A DNA stretch of 64,000 nucleotides from Geosiphon pyriformis (taxonomy: Eukaryota > Glomeromycota > Glomeromycetes > Archaeosporales > Geosiphonaceae): the NCBI GenBank assembly GCA_016748015.1, contig JAAOMT010000283.1:127322-191321 (forward strand). Reading direction: 5' to 3'. The translations under genes and the position numbers were made by a program. Below the pieces are notes generated by a model that ran no database searches, was not told where the DNA came from, and worked only from the letters and a program-made list of their open reading frames with translations. Each line of letters opens with the position of its first letter. The first letter of the stretch is position 1. Shown here piece by piece: positions 22,099 to 33,014 of the stretch.

Positions 22099-23012
22099 NN
22101 NNNNNNNNNNNNNNNNNNNNNNNNNNNNNNNNNNNNNNNNNNNNNNNNNNNNNNNNNNNNNNNNNNNNNNNNNNNNNNNNNNNNNNNNNNNNNNNNNNNN
22201 NNNNNNNNNNNNNNNNNNNNNNNNNNNNNNNNNNNNNNNNNNNNNNNNNNNNNNNNNNNNNNNNNNNNNNNNNNNNNNNNNNNNNNNNNNNNNNNNNNNN
22301 NNNNNNNNNNNNNNNNNNNNNNNNNNNNNNNNNNNNNNNNNNNNNNNNNNNNNNNNNNNNNNNNNNNNNNNNNNNNNNNNNNNNNNNNNNNNNNNNNNNN
22401 NNNNNNNNNNNNNNNNNNNNNNNNNNNNNNNNNNNNNNNNNNNNNNNNNNNNNNNNNNNNNNNNNNNNNNNNNNNNNNNNNNNNNNNNNNNNNNNNNNNN
22501 NNNNNNNNNNNNNNNNNNNNNNNNNNNNNNNNNNNNNNNNNNNNNNNNNNNNNNNNNNNNNNNNNNNNNNNNNNNNNNNNNNNNNNNNNNNNNNNNNNNN
22601 NNNNNNNNNNNNNNNNNNNNNNNNNNNNNNNNNNNNNNNNNNNNNNNNNNNNNNNNNNNNNNNNNNNNNNNNNNNNNNNNNNNNNNNNNNNNNNNNNNNN
22701 NNNNNNNNNNNNNNNNNNNNNNNNNNNNNNNNNNNNNNNNNNNNNNNNNNNNNNNNNNNNNNNNNNNNNNNNNNNNNNNNNNNNNNNNNNNNNNNNNNNN
22801 NNNNNNNNNNNNNNNNNNNNNNNNNNNNNNNNNNNNNNNNNNNNNNNNNNNNNNNNNNNNNNNNNNNNNNNNNNNNNNNNNNNNNNNNNNNNNNNNNNNN
22901 NNNNNNNNNNNNNNNNNNNNNNNNNNNNNNNNNNNNNNNNNNNNNNNNNNNNNNNNNNNNNNNNNNNNNNNNNNNNNNNNNNNNNNNNNNNNNNNNNNNN
23001 NNNNNNNNNNNN
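22099..23012. other. Assembly gap (N)
   Basis: A run of 914 undetermined bases. It truncates the genes on both sides. Confidence 1.
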
Positions 23013-23423
23013 ATTTCAATAGGATTCGAATAATTTTTCGTAACTAAATCAATGCGCTTTTCACGATCCCAAATGATCTTATTAGTTTGTACTGCTTTAT
23101 AATAACGAACTCGATGGAACTGTAAATGTAAAGTTTGATTGGACGAAACTGAAATTAGACAAAAAAAAGTAACAAAAAATAAAACCATTCCAATTATAAC
23201 TTGCCGGGATTTCATCTGCTTCAAATTCCTTTCTAGATGTCTCGATTACACCCAAAAATCTCTGCAGATTAAATTATTCATTTATCAATATCTAAATTCT
23301 TTTTTTATTAAACCCTATTTCCCTTACATCTTCATAACCGATCAAAAATTCTCCACCAGGTACACAGTCAAAGTCCCATAAAAGACGGTTATAAATTTCA
23401 TGGGCTGGTTTTAAACGTTGCAT
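23013..23423 (-). CDS. MJ1316/DUF504 RNA-end-recognition domain protein, 3' part in gap
   Basis: Minus-strand exons 23423-23328, 23261-23205 and 23119-gap. Read together they give the MJ1316 (DUF504) domain from the first residues: YNRLLWDFD, GYEDRFLGVIE, ADEIP joined to FHRVRYYK, and IIWDREKRIDL. The spliced domain matches the family pattern W(D)..., GY.DR..G..E..., DIP.HRIRY, WDR..R. The domain has been proposed to bind RNA ends with 2',3'-cyclic phosphate. The second intron has a GC donor (CCG|GCAAGT...ACAG), the first GTAAG...CAG. The gene starts 210 bp from the divergently transcribed tryptophan synthase gene. The rest of the protein is in the gap, so partner domains are unknown. Confidence 0.75.
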
Positions 23424-23633
23424 AATATTAAATATTTCTCTTGAAAATAGAAAAAAGAGTCAAAACTAATTTTAAAAGAAAAAGCTCAAAAGGTGAACAA
23501 ATGAATCCGATAGATACAACATTTAAATAAAATTTGTGTTACTTTTAACTGCGCAACAAAAATTAATTATAGAAGCGCAGTTTATTTATGATAAATTTAT
23601 CATTCCATACGATTATCAATATCTTTTTTAAAT
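23424..23633. promoter_or_regulatory. Shared divergent promoter region, MJ1316 gene / TRP5
   Basis: 210 bp between two oppositely oriented start codons, so both promoters must lie here. AT-rich; no TATA box or operator stands out clearly. Confidence 0.5.
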
Positions 23634-26600
23634 ATGTCAAGTGAACTTCGAACCGTCTTTCAAAAGTCCCATGCTTCAAGTAAGAAAGGATATAAATGTT
23701 AATCTAAAAATGTTAAAGTGGGGTTTTTGAGCCTTAAAGAAGTCTTTTCTTTATTCAATCACCTGCAACTGTTGCTATTTGCCTTGCTCACTTTATATAT
23801 CCTTGATATGACTATTATGATTATAAATTCAAAGAAAAACCCGTGTTTGTTGCTTTTGTCACTGCCGGCTATCCGGACCCCAAAGAAACTGTTGATGTGT
23901 TGTTAGGATTGCAAGAGGGTGGAGTGGACATTATTGAACTCGGTAAGAGTATTCTAAACTAAAATGTTGTTCTCCCGATAATAAGGATAATTCTTGATTT
24001 TGACTATTCTTTTTTGAATCATAGGTATCCCTTTCACTGACCCTCTTGCTGACGGCCCGGTTATTCAAGAGAGTAGCATGGTGTGTTGATCACTTTGGCC
24101 ATGATAAAAGTTTTTCTTGTTGTTTTTCTTTATTAATTGATGAATTTAAATCTAGGTCGCTCTTGAGCACCAAGTTGATATACCGTTATGCTTTTCTTTC
24201 GTTGCACAAGCACGTGCACGTGGATTGACCATCCCAGTCATTTTTATGGGTTATTACAATCCAATATTAAGCTATGGCGAAGAAAAGATTGTGCAAGAGG
24301 GTGAAAAAGTAGGGATAAACGGGTTCATTGTAGTCGATCTACCCCCAGAGGAATCTGATCATTTTCGAAATATTTGTGCTCAACATCGGTAAACCTGTTG
24401 AAATATTCAAGATTTTTTTTCGAAAAAACTTTCTCTTCAATTTGATTTTAATTTCCTCATTTCTACTCGGCATACTTTTACCTATTCATAAATGGGATTC
24501 ACTTTCCAATCTCGGGAACTAGGCTCAGTTACGTTCCCTTGATCGCTCCCTCTACTACAGATGTTCGAATTCGTCACTTGTCACATGTTGCAGATTCTTT
24601 TATTTATGTCGTATCAAGGATGGGTGTCACCGGTTCGAGGTCCACCATAAATACCGAATTACCAGATTTGATATCAAGAATAAGGAAGCACACCAATTTG
24701 CCACTTGCAGTTGGATTCGGTGTTTCCAACAAAGAGCATTTTGATCTGGTTGCCTCGCACGCAGATGGTGTAGTAATTGGCAGCAAGATTATTACAATTT
24801 TAAGAGAGGCTGGTATGTATCAAAATTTTTATTTGTTCCAAAAAATCTTTGACTCTTAGGGTTAATATTATTTTCGTTATCTCTTTATAGAAAAAGGAAA
24901 ATGTGGTGAGGTTGCTAAAAATTATGCAGCCCAAATATCCGGACTTACTCTAAATGGAAAAGGTAACCACGAAAAAAAATGAATTTTTTGAATTTTTATT
25001 CATCTATTTACAAATTAACCTCCCTTTGTCTTAGATGCGGGCATTAACAATAAAAAATTCACACCCCTCCTCAATAATACCAATGGTATGAACGGAAAAC
25101 ACACGGAAGAAAGCGAAGAGGATATCAAAGTTTGTGTCTATCCCATCATCATCAACCATTTTCAAAAGTTTTTTCTCACTTATGTCTGTCAAGGCAGCAG
25201 CTATTCATAAACTTGATCCTCGATTTGGAGACTTCGGAGGACAATACGTTCCAGAGTCATTAGTCGATTGTTTGGTAGAACTAGAGAAAGTGAGTTTGGT
25301 TAAAGGAATTGGGTGTTCTTTTTTTTCGAATTTTCAATTTACCTTATTTTTTCACCATTCCTTGCTATTTTAGGCCTATATAGGTGCCAAAGATGATCCG
25401 GAATTTTGGAAAGAATTTAGATCATATTATGATTATATAGGTCGAGAATCCCAACTCCAATTTGCCGATCGATTGACTGCAGAAGCTGGAGGTGCACGTA
25501 TTTGGTTGAAAAGAGAAGATTTGAATCATACCGGCTCACATAAAATTAACAATGCTCTTGGACAGGTATTATTTTTCGGTCACTTTAAAGAAATTAATTT
25601 CATTCAAAACCGCTTAAAGGTCTTCCTGGTTACTAGGTCTTACTCGCGAAACGACTTGGTAAAAAACGTATAATTGCTGAAACAGGCGCCGGACAGCATG
25701 GTGTGGCAACGGCAACTGTGTGTGCCAAATTCAATTTAGAGTGTATCGTATACATGGGAAGTGAAGATGTTCGTCGTCAGGCGTTAAACGTTTTTCGAAT
25801 GCGGTTAATGGGGGCTACTGTGGTTCCTGTTGACTCCGGTTAGTTTTTTGTTTAATGACAATTCGGGAAAATTATTTCAGGCAAGAAATCTTGGTCTTTA
25901 TTTTAATCATCAAACGATTCTCTTAAACAGGTAGTAAAACCCTGAAAGATGCCATTAATGAGGCAATGCGTGATTGGGTTACTAATGTAGCTACGACACA
26001 TTATCTGGTCGGTTCTGCTATTGGACCTCATCCTTTCCCAAAAATTGTGCGCGAATTTCAATCAATAATCGGGAAAGAAGCTCGTGAGCAGATGCTTAAA
26101 AAAGCCGGAAAATTACCTGATGTAATAATTGCCTGTGTTGGTGGTGGAAGTAATTCTATCGGATTATTTCATCCTTTTGTTAATGACAAAAACGTTCGAA
26201 TTATTGGTGTTGAAGCTGCTGGGGAAGGTAGAATTGTTTTTAGCTTGATATTTTTAACCCATTTGTCTGGTTCTTAAAATTAATACAATCAATGTTACTT
26301 CGCCAGGAACAAACACTTTAAATCATTCTGCTACTTTGGCAGTTGGTACTCCCGGTGTATTACATGGTACCCGAACTTATTTATTACAAGATGAAAAGGG
26401 TCAAATTCTGGCAACACATAGTATTAGTGCCGGCTTGGATTATCCGGGTGTAGGTCCAGAGCATGCTTTTTTAAAGGATAGTGGCCGTGCAGAATATATC
26501 GCAGTTACCGATGCCCAAGCATTAATTGGATTTCGAAAAATGTCAGAATTAGAAGGAATCATTCCTGGTAAGAGAAGAATTCTTGTTATCAATTTTTATT

Positions 26601-26810
26601 TTCACATTCTTCTAAATAATTTTCGTCATTACAGCCTTGGAAACGAGTCATGCAATATACCATACTCTTGAACTTGCAAAGACAATGAAGCCCGATCATG
26701 ATATTCTTTTGAATGTAAGTGGAAGAGGAGATAAAGATGTACAATCGGTCGCCGAAGCCCTGCCGAAATTTGGACCGCAAATCGGATGGGATTTAAGGTT
26801 CACTGAATAA
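23634..26810 (+). CDS. TRP5: Tryptophan synthase, fused alpha-beta
   Basis: Thirteen exons: 23634-23679, 23835-23942, 24025-24080, 24156-24388, 24523-24812, 24891-24962, 25035-25129, 25194-25289, 25374-25565, 25637-25838, 25931-26227, 26307-26567, 26635-26810. They total 2,124 nt, encoding 707 aa, typical of fungal TRP5. The alpha domain (about 1-265) shows [25 protein letters not shown] with catalytic Glu and Asp, and GVTG. A short linker follows; the beta domain shows [21 protein letters not shown] with the PLP-binding Lys, GGGSNSIG and [11 protein letters not shown]. It turns indole-3-glycerol phosphate plus serine into tryptophan, channelling indole, in the cytosol. Start: first ATG before a conserved alpha start, in frame after splicing. 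Confidence 0.95.
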
Positions 26811-27135
26811 CTTATTAGGGTGAAATTGTAATATAAGCAAAAAAAGCATGTTATTGAAGCCAAAAAATTATTATAAACGAAATTAATGAATTAAAAGTAA
26901 ACAAAAATTTAACAAATATGTTTATAATAAAATTTTATACAATGTATAAAATGTTAATGTTATAACAAAGTTTTGTTTTTATATTAATAATTTGTAGATA
27001 ATAAAAATTATATTTTTTATTATGCTTTATTAAGTATAGTTTAACTGCTCCTACATACAAAATATAAATATTGTAGCTTAAAATGAAAATAAAAGTATTA
27101 AATTTTAATTATTTAAATACATAATTTTGTTTTTA
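26811..27135. other. TRP5 3' flank, AT-rich
   Basis: No gene seen; contains A/T runs and probably the TRP5 3' UTR. Confidence 0.5.
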
Positions 27136-27139
27136 ATAT

Positions 27140-27410
27140 CAGTCCGTCATAGGGTGTATCTTTAGTCGATTTCCGCAATTTAGGTTTTGATCGTGGTATT
27201 TTGGTTAGCTTAGATCTAGAGGTTCCTTTATCGTTATTGTCGTTTGGATTTTGCAGCGGCGACTGTGCCTCTAACATCATAAGTGTGTAGTGTTGCCTTG
27301 ATTGGCCCGAATGGCTGGTCACGTGTATAAAAAGCATGAGCCTCACTTATTTTAGAATCCTACGTGATTATATTGTAATAGGTAGTGGTCGTTAAATAAA
27401 AAAAACATAT
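27140..27410 (+). mobile_element. 5'-truncated LINE, 3' end only
   Basis: The end of ORF2 is readable (a final (A)SN.ISV-stop near 27255-27283, like VNIDV and VNISV at the ends of LINE-B and LINE-D). The conserved 3' UTR follows: GTGTAGTGTTG, GGCTGGTCACGTGTA, AGCATGAG, ending GTTAAATAAAAAAAA. Truncation at the 5' end is typical of incomplete target-primed reverse transcription. The 77-codon minus-strand frame here is a shadow. Confidence 0.75.
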
Positions 27411-27589
27411 TTAGAATAAAAATTTAATTGAAATAATTAATTATAAACTATTTTGTTAAAATTCAAAAAAATATTTATTTAAATAATATAAATAATTCAA
27501 TTAAATGAATTGAAAATATTGAAATTTTTTTTTAATTATATTAATATTATACTGATTATTTAAATTATTTTTACATAAATATGAATGCT

Positions 27590-27690
27590 TTATTAAATGT
27601 AATTCAACCATATTTTACTTGTACATATTCTATAATAAACGTGGTTCATGCACTTTTTACACATGAGCAGCCACCCGATTAAATTAATAA
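27590..27690 (-). mobile_element. 5'-truncated LINE 3' end, opposite orientation
   Basis: The minus strand reads GGTGGCTGCTCATGTGTAAAAAGTGCATGA and continues to an ATTACATTTAATAAAG end, matching the LINE 3' UTR. It lies tail to tail with the copy at 27140-27410. Confidence 0.65.
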
Positions 27691-28360
27691 TCAATATAAT
27701 CCGATCTATTTATTTTTTAATTTAATTTCTTGAAAAGTTATTTAAAGATTGATTTTTAACAGATTATTATTGTAAAAAGTATTATGTAAAATTCATACAT
27801 TGGTAATTTTTAAAATAAGATATAATCAATTAATGTGTTTTTATAATTTTATTAATACAGTTTCCTTATAGTTAATCAAGTCTCAAAACCATAGAAATAG
27901 TAAGAGAATATTTGAATTAATTATATATTTTGTGATAAATATTTATCATCAATATAAATGTTAATAATATGTTATGTTTAATGAGCAAGAAGTGAAGATT
28001 ATGGTTAATGAGCAACATGGCGTGATAGAAGTTAAATCTACAACAGTTCGTTAATGACTGCGAAAAACAGTTAAAAAAGCAAAACAAGATATACAATAAA
28101 TGTAGTTGACATTACAGCAATATAACTATAACAACGATTAAAGTCACACAACACTTTTGTAAGGCTGGAAAAATTTTGTTAAAATTTTTATTTTTGACAT
28201 TCTTTATCAAGCGAAAGTAATCGTAAAGTATTTTTTATGACTCTTACCACTATCAGTTGAAAAGAATAGATAAAAGGCAAAGGTAATTCTCAACGCAAAT
28301 AACACATCAATACCTATTATATACGATGTTCTGAAATAAATTTCTACATATTCGAATGAA
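27691..28360. other. AT-rich intergenic stretch
   Basis: No gene supported. A tiny frame near 27975-28053 with a duplicated AATGAGCAA is too short to call. Confidence 0.5.
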
Positions 28361-30127
28361 CTATAATAAATCTTGAACATTCATCGGCATTTCGTCAATT
28401 TGTGTGCTATAATATTGTTCAATGTCTCTAAGAATTCGTACATCCTCCGATGTCACAAAATTGATAGCAACACCTTAAGGCAAAGGTGAAAATTAATAAT
28501 TTCCTCATATAAATAAGAAAAAAATCCGAAGAGTTTATTTACCTTTGCGACCAAAACGTCCTGACCGACCGATTCGATGGATATAAAGCTCACGATTACT
28601 GGGCAAATCATAATTTATGCTAATTTATAATACAAAAAAGACAATATTTAGCAATTTTAAAAGATGGCAAATCATTAGTAAATTAGCACTACATACACTA
28701 AAGAAACTTGCTGCACATCGATTCCACGGGCCCAAACATCGGTTGTAATCAATACTCGGCTGAAGCAAAGTCAAGTTTATAAGTTAAAATGAGATCAAAA
28801 CAGAATAGAATCAACTAAAAAAATTAATCGTGGACAAACCTGGCTCCTTGTCGGAAATCTTGCATAATAGCATCTCGCTCCTTTTGAGGCATATCACCAT
28901 GCATTGAAGAAACTGTGAAATTTGCTTCTCGCATTTTATCAGTTAACCAATCTACCTATTCGTTTAATTATAAAACTTTAGCCACAATTATAAAGCGTTA
29001 AATATCACAAAGCCGAAATTTCCCTACCTTTCGACGCGTATTACAAAAAATAACAGCCTGGGTGATAGTCAATGTATCATAAAGATCACACAACGTATCA
29101 AATTTCCATTCTTCACGCTCCACAGCAACAAAAAATTGTTTAATCCCTTCTAATGTCAATTCGTCACGTTTAACCAGAATTCGAATTGGTTCCGTCATGA
29201 ACTTTGTCGTCATTTCCAGGACATCATATGGCAAAGTAGCGCTTAATAATACCACTTGTGTATTTGGTGGTAGATAACGATAAACATCGTATATCTGGTC
29301 TTTGAACCCTCTATTTAATAATTCATCTGCCTCATCTAAAACCAGCATCTTGATATGACGAGTCCGCAAGTTACGACGTCGTATCATATCAAATACACGG
29401 CCGGGAGTACCAGAAACTACATGCTGTCCGTGGTCAAGTTTACGAATGTCCTCACCAATACTTGTACCGCCGATACAAGCGTGACATTGAACATTCATAT
29501 AATCACCCAGCGCCAGAATCACACTCTGAATTTGGGTGGCCAATTCCCTCGTTGGAGATAATATAAGAGCTTGTGTCTCCCGAATTGTAGTGTCGATGCA
29601 TTGTAAAATTGATATGGAAAAGGTAGCCGTTTTACCAGTACCTGACTGTGCTTGGGCTATCACATCGCGGCCTTTCATTATTGGAACGATAGCCCTTTGT
29701 TGAATGGCCGAAGGCTTTTCAAAGTCTTTTTTTACAAATAAAATAATTAAGCACTATTTCAGCGAAACTCACTTGAGCATTACATTTATATCTGAAGAAG
29801 TACTAACTGTAGGCATAGATCCCTCTCAACAAGTCTTCTTTTAACCCAATTGAATCGAAAGTAGGTACCCTTTAATGAAAAAATGGTGAATAACAAAAAT
29901 CAGAAAAAAAATGTTTTTGACCGTGACAAATGTAAAACTTGCAATTTTATATAAAATCAAACACAAAATTACACTTTGACATCTTCACTAGTCTCAAACA
30001 CGAGTTTTTCGTCAGCTTTTCTGTCAAACTAGAGTAAAAAAATGGCCATAAGCGAGAACAGTAGAGTGTAGATCAAACTGTGAAAAAAAGACCGCTTTTA
30101 CTTTCAAAAACTTACTCCAAGAGCCAT
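28361..30127 (-). CDS. FAL1: ATP-dependent RNA helicase eIF4A-III / FAL1
   Basis: Eight exons on the minus strand: 30127-30116, 30028-29973, 29869-29808, 29725-29028, 28955-28840, 28759-28697, 28619-28543, 28473-28361; 1,197 nt, 398 aa, the usual length. DEAD-box motifs in order: Q motif ([14 protein letters not shown]), AQSGTGKT-type Walker A ([10 protein letters not shown]), PTRELA, GTPGR, DEAD, SAT, then the C-terminal [22 protein letters not shown] and [11 protein letters not shown]. The C-terminus DEMPMNV.DL and the VFETSEDV start match eIF4A-III rather than eIF4A-I. It is the core of the exon junction complex and acts in 40S ribosome assembly in yeast. It is divergent from POL32. The first exon encodes only four residues. 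Confidence 0.95.
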
Positions 30128-30375
30128 TTCACTTGGTTTACGGGAGCGAGACGTTAGATAATGTGATGTAGATGCTAGATCATCATTTTATACTTTTTAT
30201 AGAATAGTATAATTCTCTCCACACCTCTAGCGTCACAACGTGACTTTATCTTGTGGCATTTAATAACAATATTCGCGTTTACACAGTGCAGTCAGTATTG
30301 TTTCCCTCCTATAATATTTTTGGCAACCTTTAAACTGTTCCTAGTCATTAACTTCTTTAATAGCTGGCATCTAAT
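30128..30375. promoter_or_regulatory. Shared divergent promoter region, FAL1 / POL32
   Basis: 248 bp between the two start codons, less AT-rich than the surroundings. It contains GCGTCACAACGTGAC near 30229-30243 and TTCGCGTTT near 30272-30280, an E2F-like core. Binding is not shown. Confidence 0.4.
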
Positions 30376-32281
30376 ATGTCTTCAACTGGCTATTTAGAAG
30401 TTCTTAACACGCTTGTATTTGACGAAAATCGAGTCGTAAGTTTTTGAATATATTAATCCTTTTGTTGCCGGTGACGCGTTTTTTTTGGAATTCCTTGATT
30501 CACAAAATAGATTTTACAATTGAAGTTGAAATTTTCATTTCTCTAAATTTTCAACAGGTTACCTTCAAGTTTCTTAGCAGGCGTCTTGGAGTTGATGTGA
30601 ATCTCGCAAAACAGTAACGGATTTTATTCATGTCCGTCATTTTCACAAAAGCAAATTATATTACCTAAATCAATATTTTTTTATGATAGAATTCTTTTTG
30701 AGTTCACTAACGCAAAATCATTTCCTGGACAAAGTATACATTCGATCTTTTGTATTTGTGGAATTTCTCAGGATGATCAGAAATTGGTTACTCTAGTACC
30801 TCAAGAAGAACTTGAAGGTACGCAACTTCGATCTAATATTTAACTAAACCGAATAACTAATTGAAGACTTACAATTCTTATTTCAGCTTTCAAAAGCACT
30901 TTCAAAGTTCTCACTAGCGTTCATGTGTACAGTGTTCAACCGTGTCGACCAAAAGTCAGTGGAAAAGTTTTTTATTAATAAAGCAAGATACTTTGTATAC
31001 AGGACTCGATTTTTATTAACATTTTCATCTTTGCAAGGATTCATCTGTCTTTGTTGCACCCAATCGAGAGAAACCCGAAGTTGTGAAAGAGCTACCAATG
31101 TAAGAAAATTAAGTACGAATGTACCTTAGATCCTGGGCGTCTCATGGGGCTGAATTAATGTTATCAATCCTTTATACGTACAAGATGCGGAATAATTAGG
31201 AATAAAACTATTACCTTGAAAGAAAAGTTCCTTCCTCACCAAGATACTCCACAAGATTTTCAAACTGCTGCAAATGCAGAAATCAAAAATTCCCAACCCC
31301 TTGACATGTCAAAATCAAAAGCAGAAGCCCCAAAAAAGTCAGAATTATCAAAACCTTCATACAAACTTCAAAGTTCGACACAAACTTCGAGAGAATCGAA
31401 CCTCCCAGCTAAAAAGAAATCATCAGTAGAGGCTCAAAAGAAAAACTTGCAATCTCATAAAAACTCTATCAAAAAAGCCAACGAGAAGCATGAAAATTCA
31501 TTTTTTGGCAAAGTGGCTGATAATAAAAAAAAGTCTAAACAAATCAAGGAAATATCCCAGAAAAAATCCAATAAGCCTGACATAAAAATTTCAGGAAAGC
31601 CTCCGCGTAAAAGAGTGATTATTGATGCTTCAGGTAAATCTTTGGTTAAAATATTGAAAATATTTAATATAGTTTGAATTAACGCGTTATTTTAAAATAA
31701 CAGAGGAAGATGATGATGATGATGAGGAGCAAGATTTTAAATTGGCTGCAACGAATGATCCAATAATGGAAGAGCAAGTTTCAGTTTTAGGGGATGTTCA
31801 AACTAATAATTTTAAGATGGAGGAGGCATTACCACATTTTGAAGACTCTGTAGATAATATGGATATAGATGATGATGAAAATTTCAAAAACCCCAAAGAG
31901 ACTCGGATAAATTCATTAACACCCCAATCACCACAAGAAGCACTTAAAGGTCGACGTGGTAAACGAAAGGTCGCCAAGCAAAAAATCACCAAAAATGTCA
32001 AGGGATATAGAGGTATGTTTCGATCTGATGATGTATTTAGTAACTAACATACAATCAAACTGATCTAATAAGTAATTGCAATAGTTGTTGAAGATGTATA
32101 TGAATGGGAATCCTATTCTGAAGATGAAGCCCCACAACCAACCTTCAAAATAGAACATAAAAAAGTAGAACGCCCCACTAAACAAAAAGCCGAAGTCGGA
32201 GATGCGCCTAAAAGAAGTGGCAAAAAAAAGAATCTTCCCACTGCACAGTCGGACTTGTTGGCCTTTTTTGGGAAAAAATAA
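30376..32281 (+). CDS. POL32: DNA polymerase delta subunit 3 (Pol32/Cdc27/POLD3-like)
   Basis: Eight exons: 30376-30435, 30558-30613, 30690-30817, 30887-30954, 31038-31099, 31185-31633, 31704-32012, 32085-32281; 1,329 nt, 442 aa. The N-terminal winged-helix part (about 1-130) shows VVTFKFLSRRLGV, AKQILFEF, IHSIFCICG and VHVYSVQP, as in Cdc27/POLD3. The middle is long, Lys/Ser-rich and then acidic, and probably disordered. The extreme C-terminus TAQSDLLAFFGKK holds a PCNA-interacting (PIP) box, Q..L..FF. The protein links polymerase delta to PCNA for lagging-strand synthesis and repair in the nucleus. The domain order and PIP box make the call firm. Confidence 0.9.
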
Positions 32282-32342
32282 GTGCCGTATATATTAATTT
32301 ACCTTGATATAAAATTAAATTTCCTGGATATTCTATATTGTG

Positions 32343-32373
32343 TTATAATAATAATAATAATAATAATAATAAG
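32343..32373. repeat. (ATA)n microsatellite
   Basis: About nine AATA/TAA units 60 bp after the POL32 stop. No LINE 3' UTR precedes it, so it is taken as a simple repeat. Confidence 0.7.
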
Positions 32374-32534
32374 TGAACCTTCATAAAATAACTACTAAAG
32401 ATGTATTATTAAGAAATTGTGATTTAAAAAATTGCAGAATCAACACTTACCTCACGTTAAAAACTGTAGATATTCTTAATTTGATGACTTCGTTGATTAA
32501 ATGATTTTAATATTTGGGTGTACATATCACTGAA

Positions 32535-33014
32535 CTATGAAAAGGAAACGAATTTTGGATCTCGCGGGACACCAGTTTGTGGATCGATATTATTGGTTTT
32601 AAATTTCCTTTGTTGTCTTAAGAGCCGGGCTTGATCAAATGGGATACCTTCTTCTTGTATGATCCGTTTGATCTCATCCGAATCATCGAGCCCGGAACGT
32701 TCATCCCCCTGATTCAAATTTTGCTGAAGATCGAAAGTCTCAGATGTGAGTCCATTCTCAATGTCTTGCTCGAACGAGTTGGAGAAGAATGCAGGTAGTG
32801 GTTGGTATCTTTTTTTCAGGTAGGGTATTCTGGGGAGAATTACTGGAAGAATGCGAGCTCGATAATAATATAAACCTATTGATTAGGAAAAGAGATTATT
32901 TTTGAGGTTCCTAAATCATTTCAACGTTGAGGGTATGGAATACAAAATAACAAAGAGATATGTACCAAAACCTAAGAGTACCAAAAAAAACGAAATAACT
33001 CTGATTTCTACCAT
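32535..33014 (-). CDS. Small fungal membrane protein, DUF2015-like
   Basis: Two exons on the minus strand, 33014-32966 and 32875-32535, 390 nt, 129 aa; donor GTACAT, acceptor AATAG. An N-terminal membrane segment (VISFFLVLLGFGLYYY) is followed by basic and Pro-rich RIPYLKKRYQPLP, an acidic linker, then a conserved-looking C-terminus: DEIKRIIQEEGIPFDQARLL and GVPRDPKFV. This end resembles the fungal DUF2015 family from memory (D-E..RI..EEG..FD.AR, then G.PRDPK.V). The function of that family is not known. It is convergent with POL32, with 253 bp between the stops. Confidence 0.7.

Noticed and set aside
22058-23224. Long ORFs running through the N gap
   Set aside because: Their length comes from translated N; only the flanking real exons are used.
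23061-23224. Signal-anchor protein starting at 23224 on the minus strand
   Set aside because: The apparent hydrophobic leader is intron sequence; splicing at the GC donor restores the MJ1316 domain instead.
24604-24786. 60-aa minus-strand ORF inside TRP5
   Set aside because: Shadow of exon 5 of tryptophan synthase.
27113-27346. 77-aa minus-strand ORF
   Set aside because: Antisense to a truncated LINE 3' end; no domain.
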